A DNA stretch of 7,223 nucleotides from CAZAMT01 sp964486145 (GCA_964486145.1 CAZAMT010000211.1:1-7223); one strand, 5' to 3'; shown: positions 1 through 5,926, numbered from the stretch's first letter. The notes: generated by a model not told the origin, from the letters alone. Translations and numbers: made by a program.

Positions 1-2
1 TG

Positions 3-53
3 ATTGAAATGAGTGCCAAATTTCAGGTTTGGTCACAATTTTTAAACACATGA
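3..53 (+). CDS. C-terminal end of an upstream gene (partial, unidentified)
   Basis: An open frame enters from the left edge and ends at TGA 51-53. The visible tail is 16 residues (IEMSAKFQVWSQFLNT). Its stop overlaps the ATG at 50-52 as ATGA, a layout typical of translationally coupled genes. That overlap is the only reason to regard the fragment as coding and not chance. Too little is visible to assign a family. If real, it is the preceding member of the operon that continues through the Dps-like gene. Confidence 0.33.
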   Translation: MEMSAKFQVWSQFLNT

Positions 54-598
54 AAGAGATGACAATACGTAAGATAAAATATAAGGATTTGGATGATTTC
101 TTTCTAAAGGAAAGCCAACCCATAAAAGTAAATACAAACATTGGTTTAACTGATAATCAAAAAAATAAAATTTATGCAGTTTTAAAAACCCTTTATGCCG
201 ATACTTTCATTCTTATGGTTAAGACACTGGATTACCATTGGAACATCAAAGGAAAGTTGTTGGGATATATGCGAGAGTTAACGATAGTTCAATACCAGGA
301 TCTATTTGCTTCATTATCTGCCATTGCAGAACGTATGAATACACTCGGATTTAAGGTACCAACTTCGCTACACCAGATAATGAATGGAACCACACTGGAA
401 GAAAAAAGCATTAAAATTTCTCCCATTGCATTGATCGCAGATCTGATAAAAGACAATGAAAACATTTCAAAATTTATCAGGGATGAATTAACAGCGGTTT
501 ATGGAGCAAAGGATGAAACTTCACTTACGGTTTTGAGAAACCGCCTGGAAGTTCATGAAAAAAACGCATGGGAATTACGAAGTTTAATAGAAAAATAG
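50..598 (+). CDS. Dps-like ferritin-fold protein with degenerate ferroxidase site
   Basis: Dps proteins are dodecameric ferritin-like proteins that oxidise and store iron and protect DNA during oxidative or starvation stress. This 182-residue product has the Dps signature: HWNIKG at residues 63-68 and AIAERMNTLG at 91-100, with the usual 30-residue spacing from His to the AER triplet, and a C-terminal helix (HEKNAWELRSLIE) like that ending most Dps proteins. Length is close to the family's usual 160-180, with an N-terminal tail of about 35 charged residues. Aligned by eye without gaps to remembered E. coli Dps, the ligands H51 and E82 are kept (H63, E94 here), but H63, D67 and D78 become R75, I79 and S90. 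The iron-oxidation centre is therefore probably crippled. ATG 50 was chosen because it overlaps the preceding stop; TTG 29 and ATG 59 are alternatives. The next gene starts 5 bases downstream. The fold is secure; iron storage is doubtful. Confidence 0.82.
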   Translation: MKEMTIRKIKYKDLDDFFLKESQPIKVNTNIGLTDNQKNKIYAVLKTLYADTFILMVKTLDYHWNIKGKLLGYMRELTIVQYQDLFASLSAIAERMNTLGFKVPTSLHQIMNGTTLEEKSIKISPIALIADLIKDNENISKFIRDELTAVYGAKDETSLTVLRNRLEVHEKNAWELRSLIEK

Positions 599-603
599 AT
601 AAT

Positions 604-795
604 ATGACAACAAAAACTTTAAAGCAACGTGCAAATTCAATCCGAAAAAGTTTGCAAGATGTAAAACTGAAACAGGATAAAGAAATGACCCTTGATAAGA
701 ACATCAAAGACAAGGAAATCATTGGTCCAACAGAAAGCCGGTTAGGCGATAGAAAAAGAGAAAGAATAACAGATAAAACAAAAACAAATGTCTAA
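604..795 (+). CDS. Small, highly charged basic protein of unknown function
   Basis: This is a 63-residue product I do not recognise. It contains about 12 Lys and 6 Arg against 10 acidic residues, and has no Cys, Trp, Tyr, Phe or His. It has no hydrophobic stretch, so it is soluble and probably largely disordered or simple helix: residues 1-35 could form an amphipathic helix, followed by a GPTES turn and a basic tail (GDRKRERITDK). ATG 604 is preferred over the in-frame ATG at 568, which would overlap the Dps-like gene by 31 bases. It sits 5 bases after that gene's stop and 15 bases before the secreted-protein gene, so it is almost certainly in the same transcript. The basic composition would suit binding nucleic acid or an acidic partner, but this is speculation. 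A non-coding alternative is unlikely given the spacing. Confidence 0.62.
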   Translation: MTTKTLKQRANSIRKSLQDVKLKQDKEMTLDKNIKDKEIIGPTESRLGDRKRERITDKTKTNV

Positions 796-810
796 CTTAA
801 TTTTATTATT

Positions 811-1728
811 GTGAAAATCTTAAGAAAAATTTATATCCTTTTGTTAATATTCGCTGTACCAGTATTATTTGGTATGTACCCGATTAAGGGGCAGAATACC
901 TCTGGTAAAATTGTTTTTATGGAAGAAGACAATGTGACTGCAACTCAGGGTAAAGAAACATTTGATATACTTGATAACATTTATGTAAATGTATTCTTGA
1001 ATAATCCGCTTTCATACTATTATGATCAAAACGATTACATGTATAATTTCGACCTGAAAAGGTTCTTTTATAATTACGCCATAAGGATCTATGATAACGA
1101 TGAATTGAAAGGTCAATGGCTGTATGAAATGCCTCCGGATGACTTTAAAACATTACAACAACTTCACTTTCCACTTGCAACCGACAAAGAATTCGAAAAA
1201 AGACTCTATGGGAATATGGTGAATGCATGGGTAGATTTGGTTAACAACATGGAAACAGGTGAACATAAGATTAGAATGACCGTAATACCTTTGTACGAAG
1301 ACATAAAAGACAAGAACCCTCCCATTATTGCTAAAGGTAGTCTCAAACTGGATGTTAAATCCAGCCAAAGGAGCGCTTTTATTGGTAAGTACAAAACAGA
1401 CCTTCCCGAAGCAACCATAATCTCACCGGCAATTGAAGAACAAATTATGGATGCCAGTGAAAATGTAATTGAGGGTGCTGAACCGATACGAGCAATTATC
1501 ACGGATGTGACAGGAGATTGGGGTTATACCTATGATGAGCATGGTAATATTATCTACAGGCATATCGTTGCATCTGTGGTTTATCGTCTTCGAAGCGGAG
1601 AATGTTGGGTTAAAGCAGGTTATTACTCCCAGAAACATAAAGGTTTTGGTAATTTTGGAGTGATGACTTTTGCCCGTGACGCTGAAGGATATTCAGATTA
1701 TGAAGTAGATTGCGATGTGGTAAAATAA
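811..1728 (+). CDS. Secreted protein of unknown family
   Basis: The 305-residue product begins with a clear Sec signal peptide: a basic start (MKILRK), a hydrophobic core at about residues 7-22, and likely cleavage near KGQ (26-28). There is no lipobox cysteine, so it is probably periplasmic or exported, not a lipoprotein. The GTG at 811 is chosen because it is the only start that keeps the whole signal peptide. The mature part is rich in aromatic and acidic residues (for example LSYYYDQNDYMYNFD near 67-81) and looks mainly beta. It has only two cysteines, C265 and C301, both near the C-terminus, which could form a disulfide. A glycine/aromatic-rich end (GYYSQKHKGFGNFG) precedes the last strand. 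I recognise no enzyme motif. It lies 15 bases after the small basic gene and 36 bases before the HdeD-like gene. Coding status is firm; function is unknown. Confidence 0.8.
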   Translation: MKILRKIYILLLIFAVPVLFGMYPIKGQNTSGKIVFMEEDNVTATQGKETFDILDNIYVNVFLNNPLSYYYDQNDYMYNFDLKRFFYNYAIRIYDNDELKGQWLYEMPPDDFKTLQQLHFPLATDKEFEKRLYGNMVNAWVDLVNNMETGEHKIRMTVIPLYEDIKDKNPPIIAKGSLKLDVKSSQRSAFIGKYKTDLPEATIISPAIEEQIMDASENVIEGAEPIRAIITDVTGDWGYTYDEHGNIIYRHIVASVVYRLRSGECWVKAGYYSQKHKGFGNFGVMTFARDAEGYSDYEVDCDVVK

Positions 1729-1764
1729 TAACTTTTCGCTAAACAATTAAAAAACAAACATTTT

Positions 1765-2301
1765 ATGAATGGATTTGGTAGTGGTTTTCTGTATAATTGG
1801 AAACTAAACTTATTAAAAGGTGTACTCGCGGTCATATTTGGAATTGCGGCATTGTTATTTCCTGAAATAACCCTGATAACTGTTGTTAAAATTTTCGGTG
1901 CATTTGCTATAGCAGGAGGTTTATTGGTTTTAACAACAGCAGCAATGAACAAGAAAAACAGCTTTCGGAATTATTGGCTCTTAGAAGGAATTTTTGATAT
2001 CGTATTTGGTGTTATTATTTTACTGTACAGTAAAGCTGCAATGAATGTATTAATGATACTTATCGGTTTTTGGGCCATCTTTATGGGAATAATTATGCTC
2101 ATGATTTTCAGCTCATCACGCCGGTTTATGTATCAGCGTGGCCTGTTTTTGTTGAATGCAATTATTTCGATTGTATTTGGGGCACTCATTATAATTAATC
2201 CGTTTGAAGGCGGAGTAGCCCTAACAATATTAATTGGAGTATTTGCCATTCTTTATGGTGCCATATCGATAATTACTTCTATAAAATTGGCTAAATCGTG
2301 A
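1765..2301 (+). CDS. HdeD/DUF308 family inner-membrane protein
   Basis: This 178-residue protein has six predicted membrane helices (about 15-33, 37-58, 72-88, 93-115, 126-145, 151-172) and short loops, the usual size and layout of the HdeD/DUF308 family. The three-fold internal repeat typical of the family is visible: similar segments centred on an FG pair recur at 19-33 (VIFGIAALLFP), 75-89 (IVFGVIILLYS) and 132-146 (IVFGALIIINP), each opening a two-helix unit. HdeD in E. coli is linked to acid resistance at high cell density; the biochemical activity of the family is not established. It is the last gene of the + strand run, 36 bases after the secreted-protein gene. Its TGA lies only 20 bases from the stop of the convergent methyltransferase gene, with no strong terminator between them. 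Family call is confident; role is inferred as envelope stress. Confidence 0.88.
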   Translation: MNGFGSGFLYNWKLNLLKGVLAVIFGIAALLFPEITLITVVKIFGAFAIAGGLLVLTTAAMNKKNSFRNYWLLEGIFDIVFGVIILLYSKAAMNVLMILIGFWAIFMGIIMLMIFSSSRRFMYQRGLFLLNAIISIVFGALIIINPFEGGVALTILIGVFAILYGAISIITSIKLAKS

Positions 2302-2321
2302 AAACATTCAAAATGTATATA

Positions 2322-3107
2322 TTAAATGTCAGAAGTTTTTTGAATAAGTGTTCTTACTTTAGAACCGATAGGAAATAAACTAAAAAATCCATTTAAAAAA
2401 GGTTTCGTTGAATATGTTCCCCACTTTAATATTTTAAAATTCGTTTTTTTTGTTAAAACAGTAAATGATTTTCTCGAAAACTCATTGCAGTGAGCTGGTG
2501 CATAATCATGTTTATATTTTTTCTTTTTTATTCCTGATTTATCTAAAAATCGCTTGAATTTTAATTGTATTCCCTCAATATTTGGAAATTCCAGTAGCAC
2601 ATATCCTGATGATTTAAGAAGCTGGTTTATTTTAGTCATTGCAAGAACCGGATCGTGCAAATGTTCAAGAACGTGTCTGATAATAACTACATCATATTTA
2701 GTATTATCATTAATATCCAGTTCCAGAAAATTTCCAACAATTACATTTATTTTAGCTACTTCCCATAGCTTTTTGGCATAAAAGTCAGAGATTTCAATTC
2801 CTTCAACTTCAAACCCATCTTTTTGTGCACGCATTAACATTGCACCATTGAAACATCCAATGTCCAATAACTTACCTTTATTTGGTATGTGTTTTTTTAA
2901 AAAATTATAGGACGCAAATTTACCTCTGTTTTTGGCGGGATCTATCGGATCGGAATATTCTTCAATATATTTTTCCTGATATAATCCTCCTGATAAGTCA
3001 TAATTTACATTACTGCAATTCTTACATTTGTAAAACTTATATTCGCTTCTGTTACCCTGGGTATAATACAAACGCAATTCAGAACTACCACAAACTCTGC
3101 AATTCAT
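2322..3107 (-). CDS. Class I SAM-dependent methyltransferase with N-terminal zinc ribbon
   Basis: This 261-residue protein has two parts. Residues 1-31 carry CxxC pairs at C3/C6 and C28/C31, a probable zinc ribbon. The remainder is a Rossmann methyltransferase: motif I LLDIGCFNG at 80-88 (SAM binding), an acidic residue ending strand 2 (VEGIEIS, E105), and a post-II/motif IV region YDVVIIRHVLEHLHDP at 138-153 typical of the Methyltransf_23 group. This architecture is common among methyltransferases acting on nucleotide sugars, polysaccharides or small molecules, often in surface-polysaccharide loci, but no such neighbours are visible here and the substrate cannot be assigned. The basic C-terminal part (KKKKYKHDY near 194-202) may contact an acidic substrate. 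Hand-sampled lines of this gene run about 23-37% GC, lower than the App1-like gene (about 37-50%), which may indicate separate origin. It is convergent with the HdeD-like gene. Confidence 0.87.
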   Translation of the reverse strand: MNCRVCGSSELRLYYTQGNRSEYKFYKCKNCSNVNYDLSGGLYQEKYIEEYSDPIDPAKNRGKFASYNFLKKHIPNKGKLLDIGCFNGAMLMRAQKDGFEVEGIEISDFYAKKLWEVAKINVIVGNFLELDINDNTKYDVVIIRHVLEHLHDPVLAMTKINQLLKSSGYVLLEFPNIEGIQLKFKRFLDKSGIKKKKYKHDYAPAHCNEFSRKSFTVLTKKTNFKILKWGTYSTKPFLNGFFSLFPIGSKVRTLIQKTSDI

Positions 3108-3170
3108 ATTTTTTGAGATTATCTAAATGGATAAAATTGATTATGTTAATTGATATATGATTTGACAAAT

Positions 3171-3195
3171 ATTGTTAATTTTTTTAATTAACAAT
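3171..3195. promoter_or_regulatory. AT-rich perfect inverted repeat upstream of the methyltransferase
   Basis: ATTGTTAATT (3171-3180) is followed by five T and its exact reverse complement AATTAACAAT (3186-3195). Directly beside it, 3160-3170 reads ATTTGACAAAT, a second small palindrome. The pair lies about 55-90 bases before the methyltransferase start, where a promoter or operator would sit. It could be a regulator site, a weak hairpin, or chance in very AT-rich DNA. No convincing Bacteroidota promoter (TTTG and TAnnTTTG at proper spacing) was found in 3108-3248, and that stretch holds nothing else I can identify. Confidence 0.28.
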
Positions 3196-3248
3196 TACGG
3201 AGTTTTAGATTATTTATACAACTTTCAATATTATTAATAAATAAAGAG

Positions 3249-3404
3249 TCCGGTCTAAAAAGCCACCTTACCCCTAAATCCCCTAAAGGGGACTTCTTCA
3301 AACTGCTGATTTTTAGCTGTTCCCCTTTAGAGCCTGTCCCGATGAAAATCGGGAGGTTAGGGGTGAAAACAACAAAAATCAGCAGTTTGAAGGCTTTTTA
3401 GACC
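3249..3404. repeat. Dispersed palindromic repeat element, full copy
   Basis: The element is bounded by perfect 13-base inverted ends, GGTCTAAAAAGCC (3252-3264) and GGCTTTTTAGACC (3392-3404). An 18-base inner arm (3297-3314) pairs exactly with 3374-3391, which abuts the right end. The left arm is interrupted by a 32-base module (3265-3296) holding ACCCCTAA and CTAAAGGGGA. These two pair with TTAGGGGT (3357-3364) and TCCCCTTTAG (3321-3330) in the central part. A local hairpin lies at 3337-3354 (7-base stem TCCCGAT/ATCGGGA, GAAA loop). The first 55 bases (3249-3303) recur exactly at 7169-7223. There is no transposase and no obvious target-site duplication (flanks TCC and AAA differ). It resembles MITE- or REP-like elements and may also act as a transcription terminator for the outer-membrane gene upstream on the - strand. 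Confidence 0.85.
3337..3354. repeat. Hairpin with GAAA loop inside the repeat element
   Basis: TCCCGAT (3337-3343) and ATCGGGA (3348-3354) form a perfect 7-base stem closed by GAAA, a GNRA-type tetraloop when read on the + strand. It is the most compact structure within the palindromic element. It has no following T-run, so it is not a standard intrinsic terminator by itself. Confidence 0.55.
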
Positions 3405-3526
3405 AAACCCATCAATGCAATGACATTTCCCGGGAAAATTCCGAACCAAATAGTCAGAAAAAACAATACTGTAAGGATAAGCAGAGCCCTGAAAAGTAAA
3501 TAATCGCCATAAATGGAATTATTTCT
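3398..3526 (-). pseudogene. C-terminal remnant of a membrane protein, possibly NuoN-like
   Basis: Reading the - strand from 3526, a 42-codon open stretch runs to TAA at 3398-3400. It encodes one strong membrane helix (ALLILTVLFFLTIWFG) followed by IFPGNVIALM. That pattern resembles the last helix and tail of NADH:quinone oxidoreductase subunit N and related antiporter-like subunits, which often end in G-I/L-F/Y-P plus a short tail. There is no start codon in a sensible place, and a TAG lies directly upstream at 3527-3529, so the rest of the gene is absent. The final stop lies inside the 13-base end of the palindromic repeat, so the element seems to have cut or capped the frame. Chance cannot be excluded, since AT-rich DNA often encodes Leu/Ile/Phe runs. 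The remainder up to 3584 shows no recognisable gene. Confidence 0.3.
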
Positions 3527-3584
3527 CTATTTATGAGGATACAGGGATGAATGACGCAGGAACGTTTTATGTAAGACCGTGGAA

Positions 3585-4235
3585 TTAGAGCAGATTAAAC
3601 CCAACAGATAGTACAAACTGACTGGTTCTGAGATCTGTATCAAACGACTCTCCTCTGAAAGACACTGATTCTCCAAATTTGCTTAAATTCCCTTCATACT
3701 TCAGGTCGATACTTAATTTACTCAAATCAAAGCCCACTCCCACTTGATATCCGACAGTAGCATTGTTATAATTTTGAGAGAGTTCCTCCTGTAAAGACAC
3801 ATCACGGGCATCATCACTCAATAAAAAACTAAACGAAGGGCCTGCCTGCACCCTAAATATCTTTCCGAATGATTTTCCCAACATGATGGGTACATCAATT
3901 TTATTATAGCTAAGGTCACGTACATCGCTTGTCTGCCCATCTTCAGTCACAATAATTTTTCCTCCGGCAGACGTAAACAATAATTCCGGTTGTATAGAAA
4001 AACTCACAATGGAAACTCTGGCAAAAGCCCCCACATGAAAACCCAGTTGTGCATCACCCGTTTCATAAACAATATCTTTTCCATCAAGGCTAAGTTTTTC
4101 ATCCACCTGTACCTTTGACGAACTAATTCCGGCTTTCGGTCCAAATCGTAGAAACTGAGCCGAAGTTAAGGCTGTTGACCCAAAAACTAAAGCAAAAATA
4201 AGAATGATTTTAGAGAAATGATTGATTGTTTTCAT
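3585..4235 (-). CDS. PorT-like outer-membrane beta-barrel protein
   Basis: This 216-residue protein has a classic signal peptide (MKTINHFSK, hydrophobic core about 9-22, cleavage near SA|Q at 26/27). The mature chain of about 190 residues is made of alternating strands and short turns. It opens with FGPKAGISSS (31-40) and includes FSIQPELLFTSAGGK, IDVPIMLGKSFGKIFRVQAGPSFSFLL and a final barrel strand FVLSVGFNLL. The order 'GxKxGxxxS ... QPELLFxxxGxK ... IPxxxK/G ... GPxxxxLL' is the hallmark of the Bacteroidota porin-family/PorT-like barrel group (OMP_b-brl_2), which folds as a small eight-strand barrel in the outer membrane. Function within the family is generally unknown. A 107-base gap separates it from the transporter gene upstream, so it may have its own promoter. 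Downstream it runs into the gene remnant and palindromic repeat. Confidence 0.88.
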   Translation of the reverse strand: MKTINHFSKIILIFALVFGSTALTSAQFLRFGPKAGISSSKVQVDEKLSLDGKDIVYETGDAQLGFHVGAFARVSIVSFSIQPELLFTSAGGKIIVTEDGQTSDVRDLSYNKIDVPIMLGKSFGKIFRVQAGPSFSFLLSDDARDVSLQEELSQNYNNATVGYQVGVGFDLSKLSIDLKYEGNLSKFGESVSFRGESFDTDLRTSQFVLSVGFNLL

Positions 4236-4287
4236 AATATAAAGTATTTGTTTTTAACACGATTGAATAATGTCATGCAGTAATAAC

Positions 4288-4344
4288 AAAAAAAGTACCA
4301 TTTTTCACTATTTGAGTTTTTCCAAAATTTCACAATGTACTTTT
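4288..4344 (-). terminator. Possible intrinsic terminator after the AI-2E-family gene
   Basis: On the - strand, AAAAGTAC (4344-4337) plus ATT pairs with AAT and GTACTTTT (down to 4291) with one bulged base, and the 3' arm runs into seven T (4294-4288). The stem begins at the transporter's stop codon. The loop is large (about 30 bases), so this is a weak candidate, but the position is right and the following outer-membrane gene looks like a separate unit. Confidence 0.3.
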
Positions 4345-5446
4345 ATTTCTTACGGATAATTATACGCTTTATTTTTTTAAACGATAGAGAATGTTTTTTT
4401 GTACCTCCCGGCCCAAGTAAAAATGCCAGTGGTTTGTATTTTTCGGTATGTGAAAAAATGATTCTTACAATAGCCAGCGCAGGAACTATAACGAACATTC
4501 CGGGAATTCCCCAAACAGTTGCTCCCAGTACCAATCCAATAATAATAAAAAACGGATTTAATTTTACATTGCCACCTACAATGTTGGGTGTTAATATGTT
4601 ATTTTCAGTAAATTGAATGATCATATACAAGATAACCACTCGCAAAGCATCAGGACCAGGAGTAACCGATGTTAACAAAACAAACAACAAAGGGACGGCC
4701 CCCCCTATCAGTGTCCCAAAATAAGGGATAAAATTAAAAAAGGCCGAAGCAATTCCGAAAAATAGAGGGTATTTCACCCCGATAATAGTTAATCCCAACG
4801 AATTAAGTCCGCATAAAATCAGCACAACAATGGCAACTCCACCCATGTAACTTGTAGCAATGGTTGAAATATCGCGTAAAACATTGATTGCTGTTTGTTT
4901 GTTGTTATTCGGAACCATTTTTAGAATAAAATAGGCAAATTTGGTCCTGTAAAATAAAAACAGAAAGATATACACCGGAAGTATGGCAACGCGAAATATG
5001 GTGCCGGTTGTTGTTGAGAAAAAATCACCAATTTGTCCTCCTCCTGTATCGAAGAAATTTGAAATTTGTTGTTTCAGGAAACTTTCAATTTGCGTTGCTT
5101 CAACATTTAGTAAATTCTGAATGCTGGTTTGCAACGTATCAATGTTTCGAAGAGCCTTGCTTTTTAAAGTTGAAAAGTCATCAAGCAGGTTGGTGAGTTG
5201 ATCATAAAAAAAAGTAAATATACTTCCTATGACTATTATTGCCAGTATAATACTAATCAGTATTGCCAAAATCCGGGGAACCCGGTTCATTTCAAGAAAA
5301 TTGGCAATAGGGAATAACAGATATGCCAGTAAAAAACCAAATGCAATGGGATATAAAAACTCACGTGCTATGATGATCCCATAAATGGTAATTGTAATAG
5401 AAAGTAAAAATGCCGTTGTCCGAAATATACCGGATGGTTTGTCCAT
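4343..5446 (-). CDS. AI-2E/PerM (UPF0118) family membrane transporter
   Basis: This 367-residue protein has the layout of the AI-2E exporter family (E. coli TqsA, PerM, YdiK; typical length about 340-400). Two to three N-terminal helices (about 10-80) are followed by a soluble coiled region (about 82-145: DQLTNLLDDFSTLKSKAL...), then five further hydrophobic segments. Conserved C-terminal motifs are present: FNFIPYFGTLIGG at 237-249 and ENNILTPNIVGGNVKLNP at 281-298, then GIPGMFVIVPALA at 313-325. The C-terminus is strongly basic (KKIKRIIIRKK), so probably cytoplasmic. Members export diverse substrates or ions, some act as sodium/proton antiporters, and the AI-2 label is historical, so no substrate is assigned. 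The start lies 15 bases after the stop of the small membrane gene, so the two are co-transcribed. Confidence 0.92.
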   Translation of the reverse strand: MDKPSGIFRTTAFLLSITITIYGIIIAREFLYPIAFGFLLAYLLFPIANFLEMNRVPRILAILISIILAIIVIGSIFTFFYDQLTNLLDDFSTLKSKALRNIDTLQTSIQNLLNVEATQIESFLKQQISNFFDTGGGQIGDFFSTTTGTIFRVAILPVYIFLFLFYRTKFAYFILKMVPNNNKQTAINVLRDISTIATSYMGGVAIVVLILCGLNSLGLTIIGVKYPLFFGIASAFFNFIPYFGTLIGGAVPLLFVLLTSVTPGPDALRVVILYMIIQFTENNILTPNIVGGNVKLNPFFIIIGLVLGATVWGIPGMFVIVPALAIVRIIFSHTEKYKPLAFLLGPGGTKKHSLSFKKIKRIIIRKK

Positions 5447-5461
5447 GGCAAATGATTGATT

Positions 5462-5833
5462 TTATGATGATGCAAATATACCAGCAATTATGAGAATAAT
5501 GATGGTAAAAACAAATATCCAGTAAAAAATTCCCAATCCATAGTAGGTTGGAGGCAAATTATCCGGTGTATTTTTGCGGGGTAACCGCGGTGAAACTGCA
5601 GCGAGAAGCAATGCAGTCACAATGCCAACAATCAGGAGTGGAATCCAGGCCACATCGTACAAGGTTGGCCCCATCGGCTCGACCCATAACTCTGAAGCCC
5701 AGATAATCAGAAAAAGTACAAGGATAAATGACCATAGCTTTCCCCAGGGTCCCCTGATACGAAATACAGCACTAAAAAATAGTCCGAGTAACACTGCAAA
5801 AGCAAATGCAGCAATAATTTCAAATACATTCAT
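5462..5833 (-). CDS. Small four-helix membrane protein of unknown function
   Basis: This 123-residue integral membrane protein has four hydrophobic helices (about 4-24, 31-50, 61-80, 100-121). A short basic RIRGPWGKLW segment (25-34) links the first two helices, and a proline-rich polar loop (SPRLPRKNTPDNLPPT, 81-96) precedes the last. With an even number of helices, both ends would be on the same side. Several Trp residues and an ELWVEPMGPT turn (48-57) mark helix ends. I do not recognise a named family; I have an impression of similar small proteins in Bacteroidota near stress genes but cannot verify it. It lies 15 bases upstream of the AI-2E-family gene and 93 bases downstream of the App1-like gene, so it probably leads a two-gene transcript and may assist the transporter. 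Confidence 0.75.
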   Translation of the reverse strand: MNVFEIIAAFAFAVLLGLFFSAVFRIRGPWGKLWSFILVLFLIIWASELWVEPMGPTLYDVAWIPLLIVGIVTALLLAAVSPRLPRKNTPDNLPPTYYGLGIFYWIFVFTIIILIIAGIFASS

Positions 5834-5926
5834 GGTTTACTTTATTTATTATGGTTCACTTTTAGTTAATTAATGATCATCATTCGCATTCCACAAAATG
5901 ATTTACTGTAGAATTTGTTGCTCTGT

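Noticed and set aside
29..49. TTG at 29 as the start of the Dps-like gene.
   Set aside because: ATG 50 overlaps the preceding stop as ATGA and is a stronger initiator; the extra seven residues add nothing recognisable.
568..603. ATG 568 as the start of the small basic protein.
   Set aside because: It would overlap the Dps-like gene by 31 bases; ATG 604 sits 5 bases after that gene's stop, in keeping with the other gaps.
2304..2316. ACATT/AATGT hairpin between the convergent genes as a terminator.
   Set aside because: Only five AT-rich base pairs with a three-base loop, and the nearest T-run begins 20 bases later.
3246..3400. A frame of about 50 codons open through the palindromic repeat on the + strand.
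   Set aside because: It follows from a repetitive sequence, has no start at a sensible place and no protein-like composition; the inverted-repeat structure explains the sequence better.
3249..3404. The repeat as a CRISPR array or insertion sequence.
   Set aside because: There is a single unit here with no regular spacers, and no transposase; the second copy is nearly 4 kb away.
3494..3588. A + strand stretch ending in MNDAGTFYVRPWN before TAG.
   Set aside because: It looks protein-like by eye but is only about 31 codons (13 from its ATG), overlaps the - strand remnant and the end of the outer-membrane gene, and has no supporting context.
4343..5446. Quorum-sensing (autoinducer-2) locus.
   Set aside because: The AI-2E family name does not establish AI-2 transport, and no luxS, lsr or sensor gene is visible.
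5834..5926. A promoter before the small membrane gene, including the ATGATCAT palindrome at 5873-5880.
   Set aside because: No TAnnTTTG-type -7 box with a properly spaced -33 TTTG was found, and an 8-base palindrome is expected by chance.
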